A stretch of DNA of 64,000 nt from Brumimicrobium sp035497735 (GTDB taxonomy: Bacteria; Bacteroidota; Bacteroidia; Flavobacteriales_D; Crocinitomicaceae). The stretch lies in assembly GCA_035497735.1 (NCBI GenBank), contig DATJCX010000065.1, positions 60,725 through 124,724 on the forward strand, written 5' to 3'. Below, in pieces: positions 44,301 to 53,204 of the stretch; within the stretch, counting starts at the first letter, position 1, and every line of letters begins with the position of its first letter. The notes beneath the pieces were generated by a model. The model worked only from the letters and a program-made list of their open reading frames with translations. It made no database searches and was not told where the DNA came from. The position numbers and the translations under genes are program-made.

Positions 44301-46085
44301 TTATTCATCTTTTAGATGACCATATATTTTCCTCACTTTATCCTTATGAAGTTCTAGGATATTCTTACGCTTAAACTTCAACGTTGGTGTAATTTCACCC
44401 TTCTCAATTGAGAATTCTTCAGGAAGCAATTCGAATTTCTTGATTTGCTCATAGTTACTAAACAGTTTGTTGTATTCATTAACTTCTCGACTAATTCTAT
44501 TAATCACTTCAGTTGATTCAATTAAATCTTGAGCAGTATTTCCAATTTTTATTTCTTTTCTTTCTGCCCAATCACGAATAAAATCAAAGTTTGGTACGAT
44601 AAGCGCTGCTGGGTGTTTATATCCTTCACCAATCACCATAATTTGCTGAATGAAACGAGATTCTTTAAATTTATTTTCCATCATTTGAGGAACGATATAC
44701 TTACCTCCTGATGTTTTAAAGATTTCCTTTTTACGGTCAGTGATTTTCAAGAATTTACCTTCAATCATTTCACCGATATCTCCAGTTTTAAACCAACCAT
44801 CAGCATCAAGTACTTCAGCAGTTTGCTCTGGTAGTTTATAGTACCCCATCATCACACTCGGTCCACGAACGATAATTTCACCATCTTCTGCAAACTTAAC
44901 TTCCATATTGTCTAACAATGGACCAACAGTTCCGAAACGAACACCATCATCTTGTAAACTATTCACAGAGATAACAGGCGAAGTTTCTGTCAAACCATAT
45001 CCTTCTAATACTGGAATACCAGCAGCAAAGAATATTCTTGCTAATCTAGGTTGTAATGCAGCAGAACCTGAAGCAATTGCTAATACTCTACCTCCTAGTG
45101 CTTCTTGCCATTTAGAGAAAATTAATTTTCTTGCAATTCCAAGTTTAATCTTATACCATAAAGACTTCCCTGACATTTCATATTCATTTCCTACATCTAC
45201 TGCCCAGAAGAACAGCATACGCTTAATTCCAGTCAAGTCATCTCCTTTAGAGATAATTTTCTCATATACCTTTTCTAACAGACGAGGTACCGCTGTAAAT
45301 ACGTGTGGACTTGTCTCTTTAATATTCTCCCCGATTGTCTCTAAACTTTCTGCGAAGTGAATAGAATAACCTCCATACATATATAAGTAGTGCAACATAC
45401 GTTCATAAACGTGACACACAGGTAAGAATGTCAAACAAACACCTTTATGATCTGGAACGATTGGAATTCTAGGGTAAGATGCATAAACGTTAGATAAGAT
45501 ATTTTTGTGAGACAACATTACTCCTTTCGGATTTCCTGTTGTTCCCGAAGTATAAATCATTGTTGCAATATCTTCGTACTTGATATTTTCTTTACGTTTT
45601 TCAACTTCAGCGATATCAACACCTTTTGCAGCATCCATGATTTCCGTCCAATGAGGAACGCCTTCAATTTTATCAAAAGAATAAACCTTCTCTAACATAG
45701 GAAGATCTTCTTTTAACCCATTTATTTTTTCGAATAAATCATGATCTCCAGCTGTACAGATTTTAATCTCTGCATTTCCCAGGATAAACTTATAGTCCTT
45801 AATAGAGATGTTTGGATAGATAGGGACTCCAATTGCACCAATTTGCTGAATTCCAATATCCATAACATTCCACTCCAAGCGATTTGCTGAAACAATTCCA
45901 ACCTTATCGCCTTCCTTAATTCCTAAAGCTATTAATCCTCTAGAAATTAAATTTGCTTTATCAATAAATTCTTGTGTACTTGTAGATATCCATTTCCCAT
46001 CAGTTTTTGTAGAAAACATAGTCTCTTGCGGAAAGTTTTTCAACTGGTAGTAAGGTATATCAAATAATCTAGTTTGTTTTTCCAT
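44301..46085 (-). CDS. Long-chain fatty acid-CoA ligase (AMP-forming)
   Basis: A 594-residue ANL-superfamily enzyme. The AMP-binding P-loop is MIYTSGTTGNPKGVMLSHKN, followed by CLTFLPVCHVYERMLHY, the adenine-binding EGYGLTETSPVIS, WFKTGDIGEM and ITDRKKEIFKTSGGKYI, which forms the hinge before the C-terminal lid. It is of the FadD15/long-chain type (no ER tail). It activates fatty acids to acyl-CoA for lipid synthesis or degradation. It is a single gene, with a terminator downstream and a 365-bp gap upstream. Confidence 0.94.
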   Translation of the reverse strand: MEKQTRLFDIPYYQLKNFPQETMFSTKTDGKWISTSTQEFIDKANLISRGLIALGIKEGDKVGIVSANRLEWNVMDIGIQQIGAIGVPIYPNISIKDYKFILGNAEIKICTAGDHDLFEKINGLKEDLPMLEKVYSFDKIEGVPHWTEIMDAAKGVDIAEVEKRKENIKYEDIATMIYTSGTTGNPKGVMLSHKNILSNVYASYPRIPIVPDHKGVCLTFLPVCHVYERMLHYLYMYGGYSIHFAESLETIGENIKETSPHVFTAVPRLLEKVYEKIISKGDDLTGIKRMLFFWAVDVGNEYEMSGKSLWYKIKLGIARKLIFSKWQEALGGRVLAIASGSAALQPRLARIFFAAGIPVLEGYGLTETSPVISVNSLQDDGVRFGTVGPLLDNMEVKFAEDGEIIVRGPSVMMGYYKLPEQTAEVLDADGWFKTGDIGEMIEGKFLKITDRKKEIFKTSGGKYIVPQMMENKFKESRFIQQIMVIGEGYKHPAALIVPNFDFIRDWAERKEIKIGNTAQDLIESTEVINRISREVNEYNKLFSNYEQIKKFELLPEEFSIEKGEITPTLKFKRKNILELHKDKVRKIYGHLKDE

Positions 46086-46450
46086 GGTCTTAAAAAATAT
46101 TTCATCTAAATTTAATAAAAATGTTTCATTTGAAATTGAATTTTAAAAAATAATTAGAAAATAAATTAAATTTTGATAAAAAAACTTAATAAAAGAGCTG
46201 TTTAAATAGAATTATAAAAAGAGTTAATAACATTAAACTTCATCTATTCAGCACACTACTAAAACCCTTCTTTTTAACTAGTTTTATTTATGAAAGCCTA
46301 CGATTTTAGATAAACAATCAAACAATTCGAAATTTTTATATGAATTTCGTTAAGCATTCTAAGAAATTTATCTATATTTATCATATATATTTTTATTAGG
46401 GTGTAACTTTTCAATACCTTAAATTGTTTAACTACTAGAGACGAGCATTT
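46086..46450. other. Gene-free 365-bp divergent intergenic region
   Basis: This A/T-rich gap separates the acyl-CoA ligase from the ECF sigma operon and must hold both promoters. No open frame, RNA gene or strong hairpin is seen. The only notable string is GGGTGTAACTTT at 46399-46410, about 40 bp before the sigma start. Its GTAAC core resembles a -35 of ECF-type promoters, but this is weak evidence. Confidence 0.5.
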
Positions 46451-46933
46451 TTGAATCGATTAGAATACAATATCGCTGTTAGAAAACATAGTTCGAATTT
46501 ATACGGATTTGTTTTCAGTTTCCTTCGTAATAGCGAAGATACGCAGGATATTGTTCAAGATGTTTTTGAAAAATTGTGGATAAACAGGAAAAAAGTTGAA
46601 ATGGAAAAATCTAAAGCATGGTTATTCCGAACAGGATACAACGCTTTAATAAATTTTGCCAAAAGAAAACAACGCATAGTTTATGACGAAACTATGATTC
46701 CTGAAAGAGGAGTAGAGAATAACAACTATGAATACAAAGATCTAGTTGAACTTTCTTTATCACTTTTACCTCCCATTCAAAAAAGCATCATTTTGCTAAG
46801 AGATTTAGAAGGATACACGTACGAAGAGATTGGTGAAATTTTAGAAATTTCAGATAGCCAAGTCAAAGTGTACTTATATCGCGCTCGTAAAAAAATTAAG
46901 AAACAGTTAAGCGATTTAATATTGACAAGATAA
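46451..46933 (+). CDS. ECF sigma factor paired with a dual-membrane anti-sigma protein
   Basis: A 160-residue sigma-70 family protein of the ECF type. Region 2 covers about residues 5-70 (DTQDIVQDVFEKLWINRKKV, KAWLFRTGYNALINFAKRK). Region 4 covers about 98-155 (LPPIQKSIILLRDLEGYTYE and helix-turn-helix near IGEILEISDSQVKVYLYRAR). It starts with TTG at 46451 after a gap without a nearby ATG. Its TAA is followed immediately by the TTG of the anti-sigma/barrel gene, so translation is coupled. The regulon probably includes its own operon. Confidence 0.92.
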   Translation: MNRLEYNIAVRKHSSNLYGFVFSFLRNSEDTQDIVQDVFEKLWINRKKVEMEKSKAWLFRTGYNALINFAKRKQRIVYDETMIPERGVENNNYEYKDLVELSLSLLPPIQKSIILLRDLEGYTYEEIGEILEISDSQVKVYLYRARKKIKKQLSDLILTR

Positions 46934-48703
46934 TTGAGTAGTCCATCATTTGAAAATATAGACCAATGGCTTTTTGAATATACAGAAGGAAATCTTTCTC
47001 CTACCCAGGAGGAGCATTTAATGAACTTTATTCAAGAGCATCCTGAGTTAATAGATGAACTAAAGGCTTGGAAGAAAACTAAAGTAGCGCCAATTGCTGC
47101 AGCTGCAGCTTTTAATAGCAGTAGTTTACTTAAACCAACTCCTATCCTATTAAAGCCTGCTTCTATTGCTATCATGAGTTTTGTCATTTTGATTGGTACG
47201 TGGCTTGTATTCAAAGCTTCTGTAGTAGAAACACCACAATATTCAAAAGCCAATATCGATACAGACTTTATTGTAATCGGAAATTCTACTGATAGTTGGA
47301 CAAATTTAATTGTTCAAACTGAAAGCAATACGGAAATTGAAGCGCAGGCTTCTCGCATTCAAAAAACAGGAAGTTCTTCAAGTGATAGCAACTTAAATAC
47401 TCATTCACAATACAACATCAATAGATACGGAACGGATATTCCTACAAGAAACGCTTCAGCTATAAGTTCTGAAATAAGCAATGAAGCTCTTACTTATAAA
47501 TCTTCAAGCAGTTCAGAAAACGAAAATATTTATTCAAGCACTGCAGATCTAACGAAAGCTTCATTTAGTAATACAGGATTTTACGCGCCAGAATTAAACG
47601 CTGTTATTGCTTCTCTAAACGGAGAATCACTTAATAAAGACCTAGTAGAAGACGAACTTTTAGCGTTTGAAGAAGAACTAGAGGAAGTTTCAACCTCATC
47701 TAAATCTACGCACAATGCTGAAATTACAAAACCGACATTCAAAAAATCATTAAATAGTTCAATCAGAAAAATCAAGAAAATGATTGAGCAGCCAACTGCT
47801 TTGAGAACAACGCAATCTCCATACTTTCATACACCAATGATGACAGGATACAGAACCATCAGTGCAATGGCCGGTTCAGTTCCAGGAAATAGAATTCAAG
47901 CTACATCAAGACTTCAGTGGATTACACATGAGAATTCTCAAGTTAAAAACACAGTTTCTTATGATGGATATATCTACTCATTAAGAGGTGGTTTGGGAGT
48001 TGACTTTAATTACAACACTTATAACAGTAATGCGATTAATAACTACTCACTTGGTTTGGTTTATTCTCCGAAATTCAACATCACTAAAAACATCATGTTT
48101 GCGCCAGCTATTAGCTTCAAAATGGGTGTTGTAGATATTGACCAAAATTCGGACTTTATTGGCAATAAAATAGAGTGGAATAGAAATAACGCTTTCAACT
48201 TTTTTAACGAAGAAGAAAAAGCAACTGGGAAGCAGTTATGGTACAAAGATGTTGGTTTAGGCTTTATGTTAAACACAAAAGCATTCTACGTTGGGTTTAA
48301 CGCTGACAACTTAGGTCGTCACAACAACAACTTCTATTCTTCAGACTTAAGCAAGAAACACAGAGAGCATGTTTATTTAACAGCAGTTGCTGGAACGGAG
48401 TACCAATCCCTAACAAGAAACTTTAGTATTAATGCATACGCACTATTCCAAAATTACGGAAAACTATCTGAGTTGTGGACAGGAGCCAACTTTCAATACA
48501 AATGGATTCAAGTTGGAGCGGGTGTTAACACCAAAGCAGATTTCGCATTATCCACAGGGGTGATTTTTAATCATGTAACATTACACTACAATATAGATTA
48601 TATAAAGAGTCAGCTCTTAGAAAGAAAACACTTGTCACACCAAGTTAGCTTAAAAGTATTACTAAAACCAAGCAGAAACACCACGAAGTTTTTCAGCTTT
48701 TAA
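46934..48703 (+). CDS. Dual membrane-spanning anti-sigma factor (anti-sigma domain fused to outer-membrane barrel)
   Basis: A 589-residue protein with three parts. Residues 1-50 resemble the cytoplasmic anti-sigma domain of ECF regulators (IDQWLFEYTEGNLSPTQEEH), but without the zinc-binding HxxxCxxC. One membrane helix lies at about 75-95 (IAIMSFVILIGTWLVF). A Ser/Asn/Thr/Glu-rich, probably disordered linker of about 200 residues (96-300) could cross the periplasm. Residues about 305-589 form a beta-barrel-like domain that aligns by eye with PorP/SprF. The TTG start follows the sigma stop with no gap. This matches the Dma proteins described in Bacteroides thetaiotaomicron. It should hold the sigma factor at the inner membrane and sense the outer membrane. 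Confidence 0.82.
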   Translation: MSSPSFENIDQWLFEYTEGNLSPTQEEHLMNFIQEHPELIDELKAWKKTKVAPIAAAAAFNSSSLLKPTPILLKPASIAIMSFVILIGTWLVFKASVVETPQYSKANIDTDFIVIGNSTDSWTNLIVQTESNTEIEAQASRIQKTGSSSSDSNLNTHSQYNINRYGTDIPTRNASAISSEISNEALTYKSSSSSENENIYSSTADLTKASFSNTGFYAPELNAVIASLNGESLNKDLVEDELLAFEEELEEVSTSSKSTHNAEITKPTFKKSLNSSIRKIKKMIEQPTALRTTQSPYFHTPMMTGYRTISAMAGSVPGNRIQATSRLQWITHENSQVKNTVSYDGYIYSLRGGLGVDFNYNTYNSNAINNYSLGLVYSPKFNITKNIMFAPAISFKMGVVDIDQNSDFIGNKIEWNRNNAFNFFNEEEKATGKQLWYKDVGLGFMLNTKAFYVGFNADNLGRHNNNFYSSDLSKKHREHVYLTAVAGTEYQSLTRNFSINAYALFQNYGKLSELWTGANFQYKWIQVGAGVNTKADFALSTGVIFNHVTLHYNIDYIKSQLLERKHLSHQVSLKVLLKPSRNTTKFFSF

Positions 48704-48715
48704 ATATATGAAATT

Positions 48716-49675
48716 ATGAAAAAAGTAATTTTACTGATTATAGGAATTGCATTATTTGGAGAAGTGAAAGCTCAAGATCCGCAGTTTTCACAGTTCTATG
48801 CAAATCCGATTTACTTGAATCCTGCTTTTGCGGGTAGCCATGGATGTCCACGATTTGCTATTAACTACAGAAATCAATGGCCAGCATTATCGGGTACTTT
48901 CGTTACTTATTCTGCTTCATACGATCAATATATCAAGCAAATTGGTGGAGGTTTGGGTGCTATCTTAACGCACGACCAACAAGGAAAAGGAACGATTAAT
49001 CATTCAACAATTAGTTTAATTTATAATTACCATTTAAAAGCAAGCCGTAAATTCACATTGATGTTTGCCGGTAAAGCTACTTGGAATCAAAAATTTTTAG
49101 ACTGGGATAAGTTAACTTTTGGAGATATGATTGACCCGCGTAGAGGATTTATCTATGCAACAGGTGACGTTCCTCGTGGTGGTTCAAAAGGATTCTTTGA
49201 TGCTTCAGCAGGAATTGTTGGTCATACCGACTACTTATACTTTGGCGTTTCAGCTCATCATTTAAATATGCCAAACGAATCGATGATTGTTGGAAAAAGT
49301 CCAATGCCGATGAGATTCACAGGACATATTGGTGCGAATATTAAATTAGGAAAGAAATCACAATACAGTAATGATGCAGCTATTTTACCAAACATCATTT
49401 ACCAATACCAACAAGGTTTTATGGAGTTAATGTTGGGAACTTACGTGAAGTATAGCATTTTCACTGCTGGTGCTTGGTTCCGTTCAAAAGACGCCTTTAT
49501 TCTTTCTTTAGGTATTGATACAGGAACAATTAAGATAGGATATAGTTATGACGTTACAGTTTCTAAGATAAACAATGGAGTTTCAGGAGGTTCTCACGAA
49601 GTTTCATTAGGGTTTAACTTAAACTGTAAGACAAAAACACCAAGCTTTAGAACATTATCTTGTCCATCATTTTAA
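48716..49675 (+). CDS. PorP/SprF-family type IX secretion membrane protein
   Basis: A 319-residue outer-membrane protein with a signal peptide (KVILLIIGIALFGEVKAQD). It has the family N-terminus DPQFSQFYANPIYLNPAFAG, then FAINYRNQWPALSG, YSASYDQYIKQIGGGLGAIL and the late SIFTAGAWFRSKDAFILSLG. PorP/SprF proteins help T9SS export of particular cargo (SprF for SprB) and anchor type B tails. It lies 12 bp behind the anti-sigma/barrel gene and is followed by a terminator, so it closes the sigma operon. No large SprB-like adhesin gene is beside it. Confidence 0.93.
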   Translation: MKKVILLIIGIALFGEVKAQDPQFSQFYANPIYLNPAFAGSHGCPRFAINYRNQWPALSGTFVTYSASYDQYIKQIGGGLGAILTHDQQGKGTINHSTISLIYNYHLKASRKFTLMFAGKATWNQKFLDWDKLTFGDMIDPRRGFIYATGDVPRGGSKGFFDASAGIVGHTDYLYFGVSAHHLNMPNESMIVGKSPMPMRFTGHIGANIKLGKKSQYSNDAAILPNIIYQYQQGFMELMLGTYVKYSIFTAGAWFRSKDAFILSLGIDTGTIKIGYSYDVTVSKINNGVSGGSHEVSLGFNLNCKTKTPSFRTLSCPSF

Positions 49676-49733
49676 TGATTACAGCTTTAGATACAACAGA
49701 ATAGTTTTTATGGTTTAACGAGACTGTTGTTTT

Positions 49734-49763
49734 AAAAAAAGGAGCAAAGTGCTCCTTTTTTTT
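49734..49763 (+). terminator. Rho-independent terminator closing the sigma/anti-sigma/PorP operon
   Basis: AAAAAAAGGAGCA pairs with TGCTCCTTTTTTT around an AAG loop, 58 bp after the PorP/SprF stop. Confidence 0.85.
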
Positions 49764-49948
49764 ATTTGTAAAAGAAAGAATCGTTGTGATAAATAGCAAT
49801 ATTACAAAATCGTTTTCAGTTTTCACGAAATAACAAATTCAAAAATACCGCATGACTTTAAAGTAGATTAGCATACTTCTCATTATAATCAGTTGACCAT
49901 TGGCATATAGTTTGCATGAATTTCTAGACAAACACAATATGACATATT

Positions 49949-50728
49949 ATGAAAAGAATAAAACAAATTTCACTACTTTGTTTCTTAATAGTTAACTCCT
50001 ATTTCACAATCAACGCACAGAGTCCGATAATGAATGAAGTTAAACTCAAACGTGAATGGGACAATTTCCGTGAACGAGATGCTTCCGTATTTAAATTCAA
50101 TTTTTCTGTTTCAGAGAAATATTTTTCAAAAAATACAGATGGAATGATCATTCGAGATATTTCTACTGCTTCTAATCCTACAGACTTAAGTGGTTATGCC
50201 AAGTATGCTGTACTTAAGGCAACTGAAGAAGTTCTATCGAAGTATTCTGAGAAGAAAATAATCGTAGCAGACCCTGAATTGGCGGCTAAGAAATCTGGAG
50301 GGAAGATTCCTGGAACGAAAGGAAACACTTTTAGTGGCCCTGGTTTTGTAGATTTCCCAAATTGGTCAACTAAGAAGTTTTTGAAATATGACACTGAGGT
50401 ACAGCGAATTATTGAAATAAAAGTGGAGATGAATGAAAGGGCAGGTCGCTCAATTCTTACCAATCAGCTTCATTACTACCGACCAGATTGTTTGATTGTA
50501 ATAACTATTTACAATACTGATGGAAAGAAAATTCAAAGTATTAGACATCGCAAACGAGACTTTCAAGAATTAAAAAAATACAGAAGTGGTAGTCGCTTCT
50601 TTGACACCATTGTAAATACGATTTGGAACAAAGACATTCAATCTGGAGCTCCGATTCCACATCTTGTTAATTTTTACTTACAAACTTTAGAGGAATTACT
50701 TCAAACAGAAAACATTAACTTAGAATAG
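49949..50728 (+). CDS. Exported protein of unknown function, paralogue 1
   Basis: A 259-residue protein with a signal peptide (QISLLCFLIVNSYFTINAQ). No family is recognised. It has the blocks WDNFRERDASVFKFNFSV, KIIVADPELA, FVDFPNWSTKKFLKYDTEVQ (in part) and a C-terminal PIPHLVNFYLQTLEELLQ. All of these recur in the next gene, so they are tandem paralogues. The DPELA and KFLKYD blocks and the basic C-terminal third (RHRKRDFQELKKY) are unexplained. The protein is probably periplasmic or outer-surface, and is separated from the PorP gene by a terminator. Confidence 0.75.
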   Translation: MKRIKQISLLCFLIVNSYFTINAQSPIMNEVKLKREWDNFRERDASVFKFNFSVSEKYFSKNTDGMIIRDISTASNPTDLSGYAKYAVLKATEEVLSKYSEKKIIVADPELAAKKSGGKIPGTKGNTFSGPGFVDFPNWSTKKFLKYDTEVQRIIEIKVEMNERAGRSILTNQLHYYRPDCLIVITIYNTDGKKIQSIRHRKRDFQELKKYRSGSRFFDTIVNTIWNKDIQSGAPIPHLVNFYLQTLEELLQTENINLE

Positions 50729-50816
50729 CATTCGGTAAACCGCTATTAATCAGACTCAATTTGGTTATGGCGCATTATTTGTTAACTTATTTTAACTAAC
50801 TATAAATTATGATACT

Positions 50817-51587
50817 ATGATAAACAAATTATTTTTTTGGGGAATCGTATTTAGCTTAACGGTTACTGTTTCTTCAGTTTCTTTTGGACAGCAAGGTGGG
50901 AAGTCAATGTTTGAAAACTCATATGCAGCAGATCAATTAGAGTTGAAAAAAGATTGGGATAACTTCACAGAAAGAGATGCAACCGTATTTAGATTCAAAT
51001 TCGTTATGCCCGAGAGTTATGTAGCAGGCTATAAAAAAGAACGAGATAGTCAGTTTCTTTCGGGGGTAAGAAATCAGGTGGACCTATCCTACTTCGCCAA
51101 ATACTCTGTATTTAAAATAACGGAAGAAATTTTATCTGAAAAAACAGGAAGAAAAATAATCGTGGCTGATCCAGATTTAGCCCTAAGTAAATTTGGAATA
51201 GGCCCTTCAAGTAGTCAGTTAACCCATGGGGACAAACAAGGTTTTGATAACTTCCCATACTGGACTAAAAAAAACTTTTTGAAGTATGACCAAAGTGTCG
51301 GAAACATCATTGAAATAAATGTTGAATTGAGTGAACATTTTATAAAGCCTGTTTACACAATTCATATAACAGTTTTCGACAGTAATGGCAAGAAAATTCA
51401 TAAGTACAAATACAAGAAAAAATTCAAACAAATCAAGAAAAAAACTTCAAAGAGCAAATACCATAGCCATCTTACCAACTCGGTTTGGGAGAAGGAAACA
51501 TTCTCAGGTATTCCAATTCCTACAATAATCGATATTTATGTTCAAACACTAGAGGAGATGCTAACAGAGCAGAACTTCACTTTTTAA
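50817..51587 (+). CDS. Exported protein of unknown function, paralogue 2
   Basis: A 256-residue protein with a signal peptide (FFWGIVFSLTVTVSSVSFGQ). It shares the same block order as the preceding gene: WDNFTERDATVFRFKF, FAKYSVFKITEEILSEKTGR, KIIVADPDLA, NFPYWTKKNFLKYDQSV, IIEINVELSE and PIPTIIDIYVQTLEEML. Identity is moderate, so the duplication is old or fast-evolving. It ends in a basic stretch of many Lys. A small lipoprotein gene follows after 25 bp. The start is the ATG at 50817. Confidence 0.75.
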   Translation: MINKLFFWGIVFSLTVTVSSVSFGQQGGKSMFENSYAADQLELKKDWDNFTERDATVFRFKFVMPESYVAGYKKERDSQFLSGVRNQVDLSYFAKYSVFKITEEILSEKTGRKIIVADPDLALSKFGIGPSSSQLTHGDKQGFDNFPYWTKKNFLKYDQSVGNIIEINVELSEHFIKPVYTIHITVFDSNGKKIHKYKYKKKFKQIKKKTSKSKYHSHLTNSVWEKETFSGIPIPTIIDIYVQTLEEMLTEQNFTF

Positions 51588-51612
51588 ATTAATAATCTAA
51601 AAATCAATAATT

Positions 51613-51837
51613 ATGAAACGAAAATTATTTTTAATCGCAGGATTGTTTACGATGTTTGCTTTAACATCTTGTAAAAAATCATGGTCATGTAATTGCACGA
51701 ATGGTGTAATTTTTAACGGAGGTGTTCAAAAATCAGTAGATGTATTTGCTGACAGCAAAGAAGAGGCTTTAGAGAAGTGTAATAAAAAGATAAATAAAAA
51801 AGACGATCTCTATTGTACTGTAAAAGCAAAAAGCTAG
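51613..51837 (+). CDS. Small cysteine-containing lipoprotein
   Basis: A 74-residue lipoprotein with signal and lipobox (LFTMFALTSC). The mature part has the pattern WSCNCTNG, then a strand-helix unit (KSVDVFADSKEEALEKCNKK) and a last Cys in DLYCTVKA. The CxC and two further Cys may form disulphides. Similar short lipoproteins are common hypotheticals in Flavobacteriales. It probably belongs to the same transcription unit as the paralogues before it. Confidence 0.75.
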   Translation: MKRKLFLIAGLFTMFALTSCKKSWSCNCTNGVIFNGGVQKSVDVFADSKEEALEKCNKKINKKDDLYCTVKAKS

Positions 51838-51940
51838 TAAATAAATAATTAAAACAAAACAGTAATGAATTAATCAAAAACATACCGTAATATACGGCCT
51901 ACCCGTTTACTATAAAAAAAACAAATTATATTTGTTGAAT

Positions 51941-51980
51941 AAAAAGCACTTGATTGGAAACTTTCAAAGTGCTTTTTTTC
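51941..51980 (+). terminator. Rho-independent terminator after the small lipoprotein gene
   Basis: AAAAAGCACTT (51941-51951) pairs with AAGTGCTTTTT (51967-51977) across a 15-nt loop, with further T residues. It is about 100 bp downstream of the stop at 51837. Confidence 0.65.
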
Positions 51981-52084
51981 TTTATAAAAGCTTAACAAGC
52001 CGTCTTACCTATTCATCTAACCGATTATAATAAGTCTTGTAATTTTCGTATATTTGAGAGAATTGAAAAAAATCAAACGCATAA

Positions 52085-53179
52085 ATGATCATTTCCAAGA
52101 AGAAAACAGCCTATCCAATTAATTATAATTTAAGTCAATACTTAAAACGATACAATAGAAAAAGTGAGCTTTCGATTTCATATGAAGATATGTTGCGATG
52201 GCAAAATAGTGCACCGGTTTACAATAAAAACGGAGAAAACACACTATGGGAAAGCGTGACTTATGATGCTTCCATGCAAACAGAAATCCTGAATGGCTTA
52301 AAAAAGACCTATGCTGATATAAAAACAGAAGGTGATACAGGTATAATTAAACATCTAACAATTGGTAGTATTGATTACTGTCTCTTTGGAAATTCAAATC
52401 CATTCCGAATAAAGATTGTAAATAGTCTGAACGACCACCACGATTACTTCTATATCAAGGTAGCGGATGCTTCAAGAATATACGGTTTGGAATTAGAACA
52501 CATCCTCTCTCCTAATAGAATTGAATACATTGTAGATGACAACACTTTGATTGAATCTCATATTGTTGGAATTCCAGGAGATAAGTTTATGCTACACTAT
52601 TTAGATTCTCCCAACTTCTACCCTACAGGAATGGCTAAAGAGTTTGTTAAGTTTAATGAACGTTGCTTTGTACTCCTTTTGGGTGATATGCGTTCATACA
52701 ACTATGTTATAGAAGTTACGCCAGACTTTGACAGAGAGCAATATAGAGTTCGTGCTATTGACTTTGACCAAACAGCTTATGAAGGAAGGAAAAATCATTA
52801 TTTGCCACAATTTTATAAAGAAAACAATAAGGTTATAGAATTCTGTATTCAGTTATTGACACCAGAAACAGTTGAACAGTATCGCTACGAAGAAAGGGCT
52901 CTTATGAAGCGTAGATATAACTTAGCTTCTACCCGTTTGAATAGATTGTTCGATACGATGAAACATCAAATACTTTCAACTCCCGAAAAGATATCGTCCC
53001 TTGCAAGAGACTTAGATAAATACCACCAAACAAATAAATTTCATCGATACAAATTCATGGGAAGAATCTTAAAAGAACACATCCTTTTAATGATTAATAA
53101 ACCCCGTCCTCAAAAACTACCTGGAAAGGTCGAGTATAAGGAGATTCATGAAAGAGATACCAAGCAATTCAAACTGTAA
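52085..53179 (+). CDS. Uncharacterised protein with kinase-like active-site motifs
   Basis: A 364-residue cytoplasmic-looking protein without signal or membrane helix. No named family is recognised. The order of motifs resembles aminoglycoside-phosphotransferase/HipA-type kinases: a candidate ATP-binding Lys125 in HDYFYIKVADAS, acidic residues in a following helix (LELEHI), a catalytic-loop-like LLLGDMRSYNYVIEV (Asp201, Asn206) and a metal-binding-like RAIDFDQ (Asp226/Asp228). The C-terminus is helical and basic. If the reading is right, it is a divergent phosphotransferase. It stands alone, between a terminator and a convergent TonB receptor gene. Confidence 0.55.
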   Translation: MIISKKKTAYPINYNLSQYLKRYNRKSELSISYEDMLRWQNSAPVYNKNGENTLWESVTYDASMQTEILNGLKKTYADIKTEGDTGIIKHLTIGSIDYCLFGNSNPFRIKIVNSLNDHHDYFYIKVADASRIYGLELEHILSPNRIEYIVDDNTLIESHIVGIPGDKFMLHYLDSPNFYPTGMAKEFVKFNERCFVLLLGDMRSYNYVIEVTPDFDREQYRVRAIDFDQTAYEGRKNHYLPQFYKENNKVIEFCIQLLTPETVEQYRYEERALMKRRYNLASTRLNRLFDTMKHQILSTPEKISSLARDLDKYHQTNKFHRYKFMGRILKEHILLMINKPRPQKLPGKVEYKEIHERDTKQFKL

Positions 53180-53204
53180 GCTGATATTTATCTAGTCCAT
53201 TTTA

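Noticed and set aside
44908..45360. A 150-residue open frame antisense to the acyl-CoA ligase gene
   Set aside because: The opposite strand encodes a full, conserved enzyme; the antisense translation has no family pattern and is rich in Ser/Pro, as is usual for shadows.
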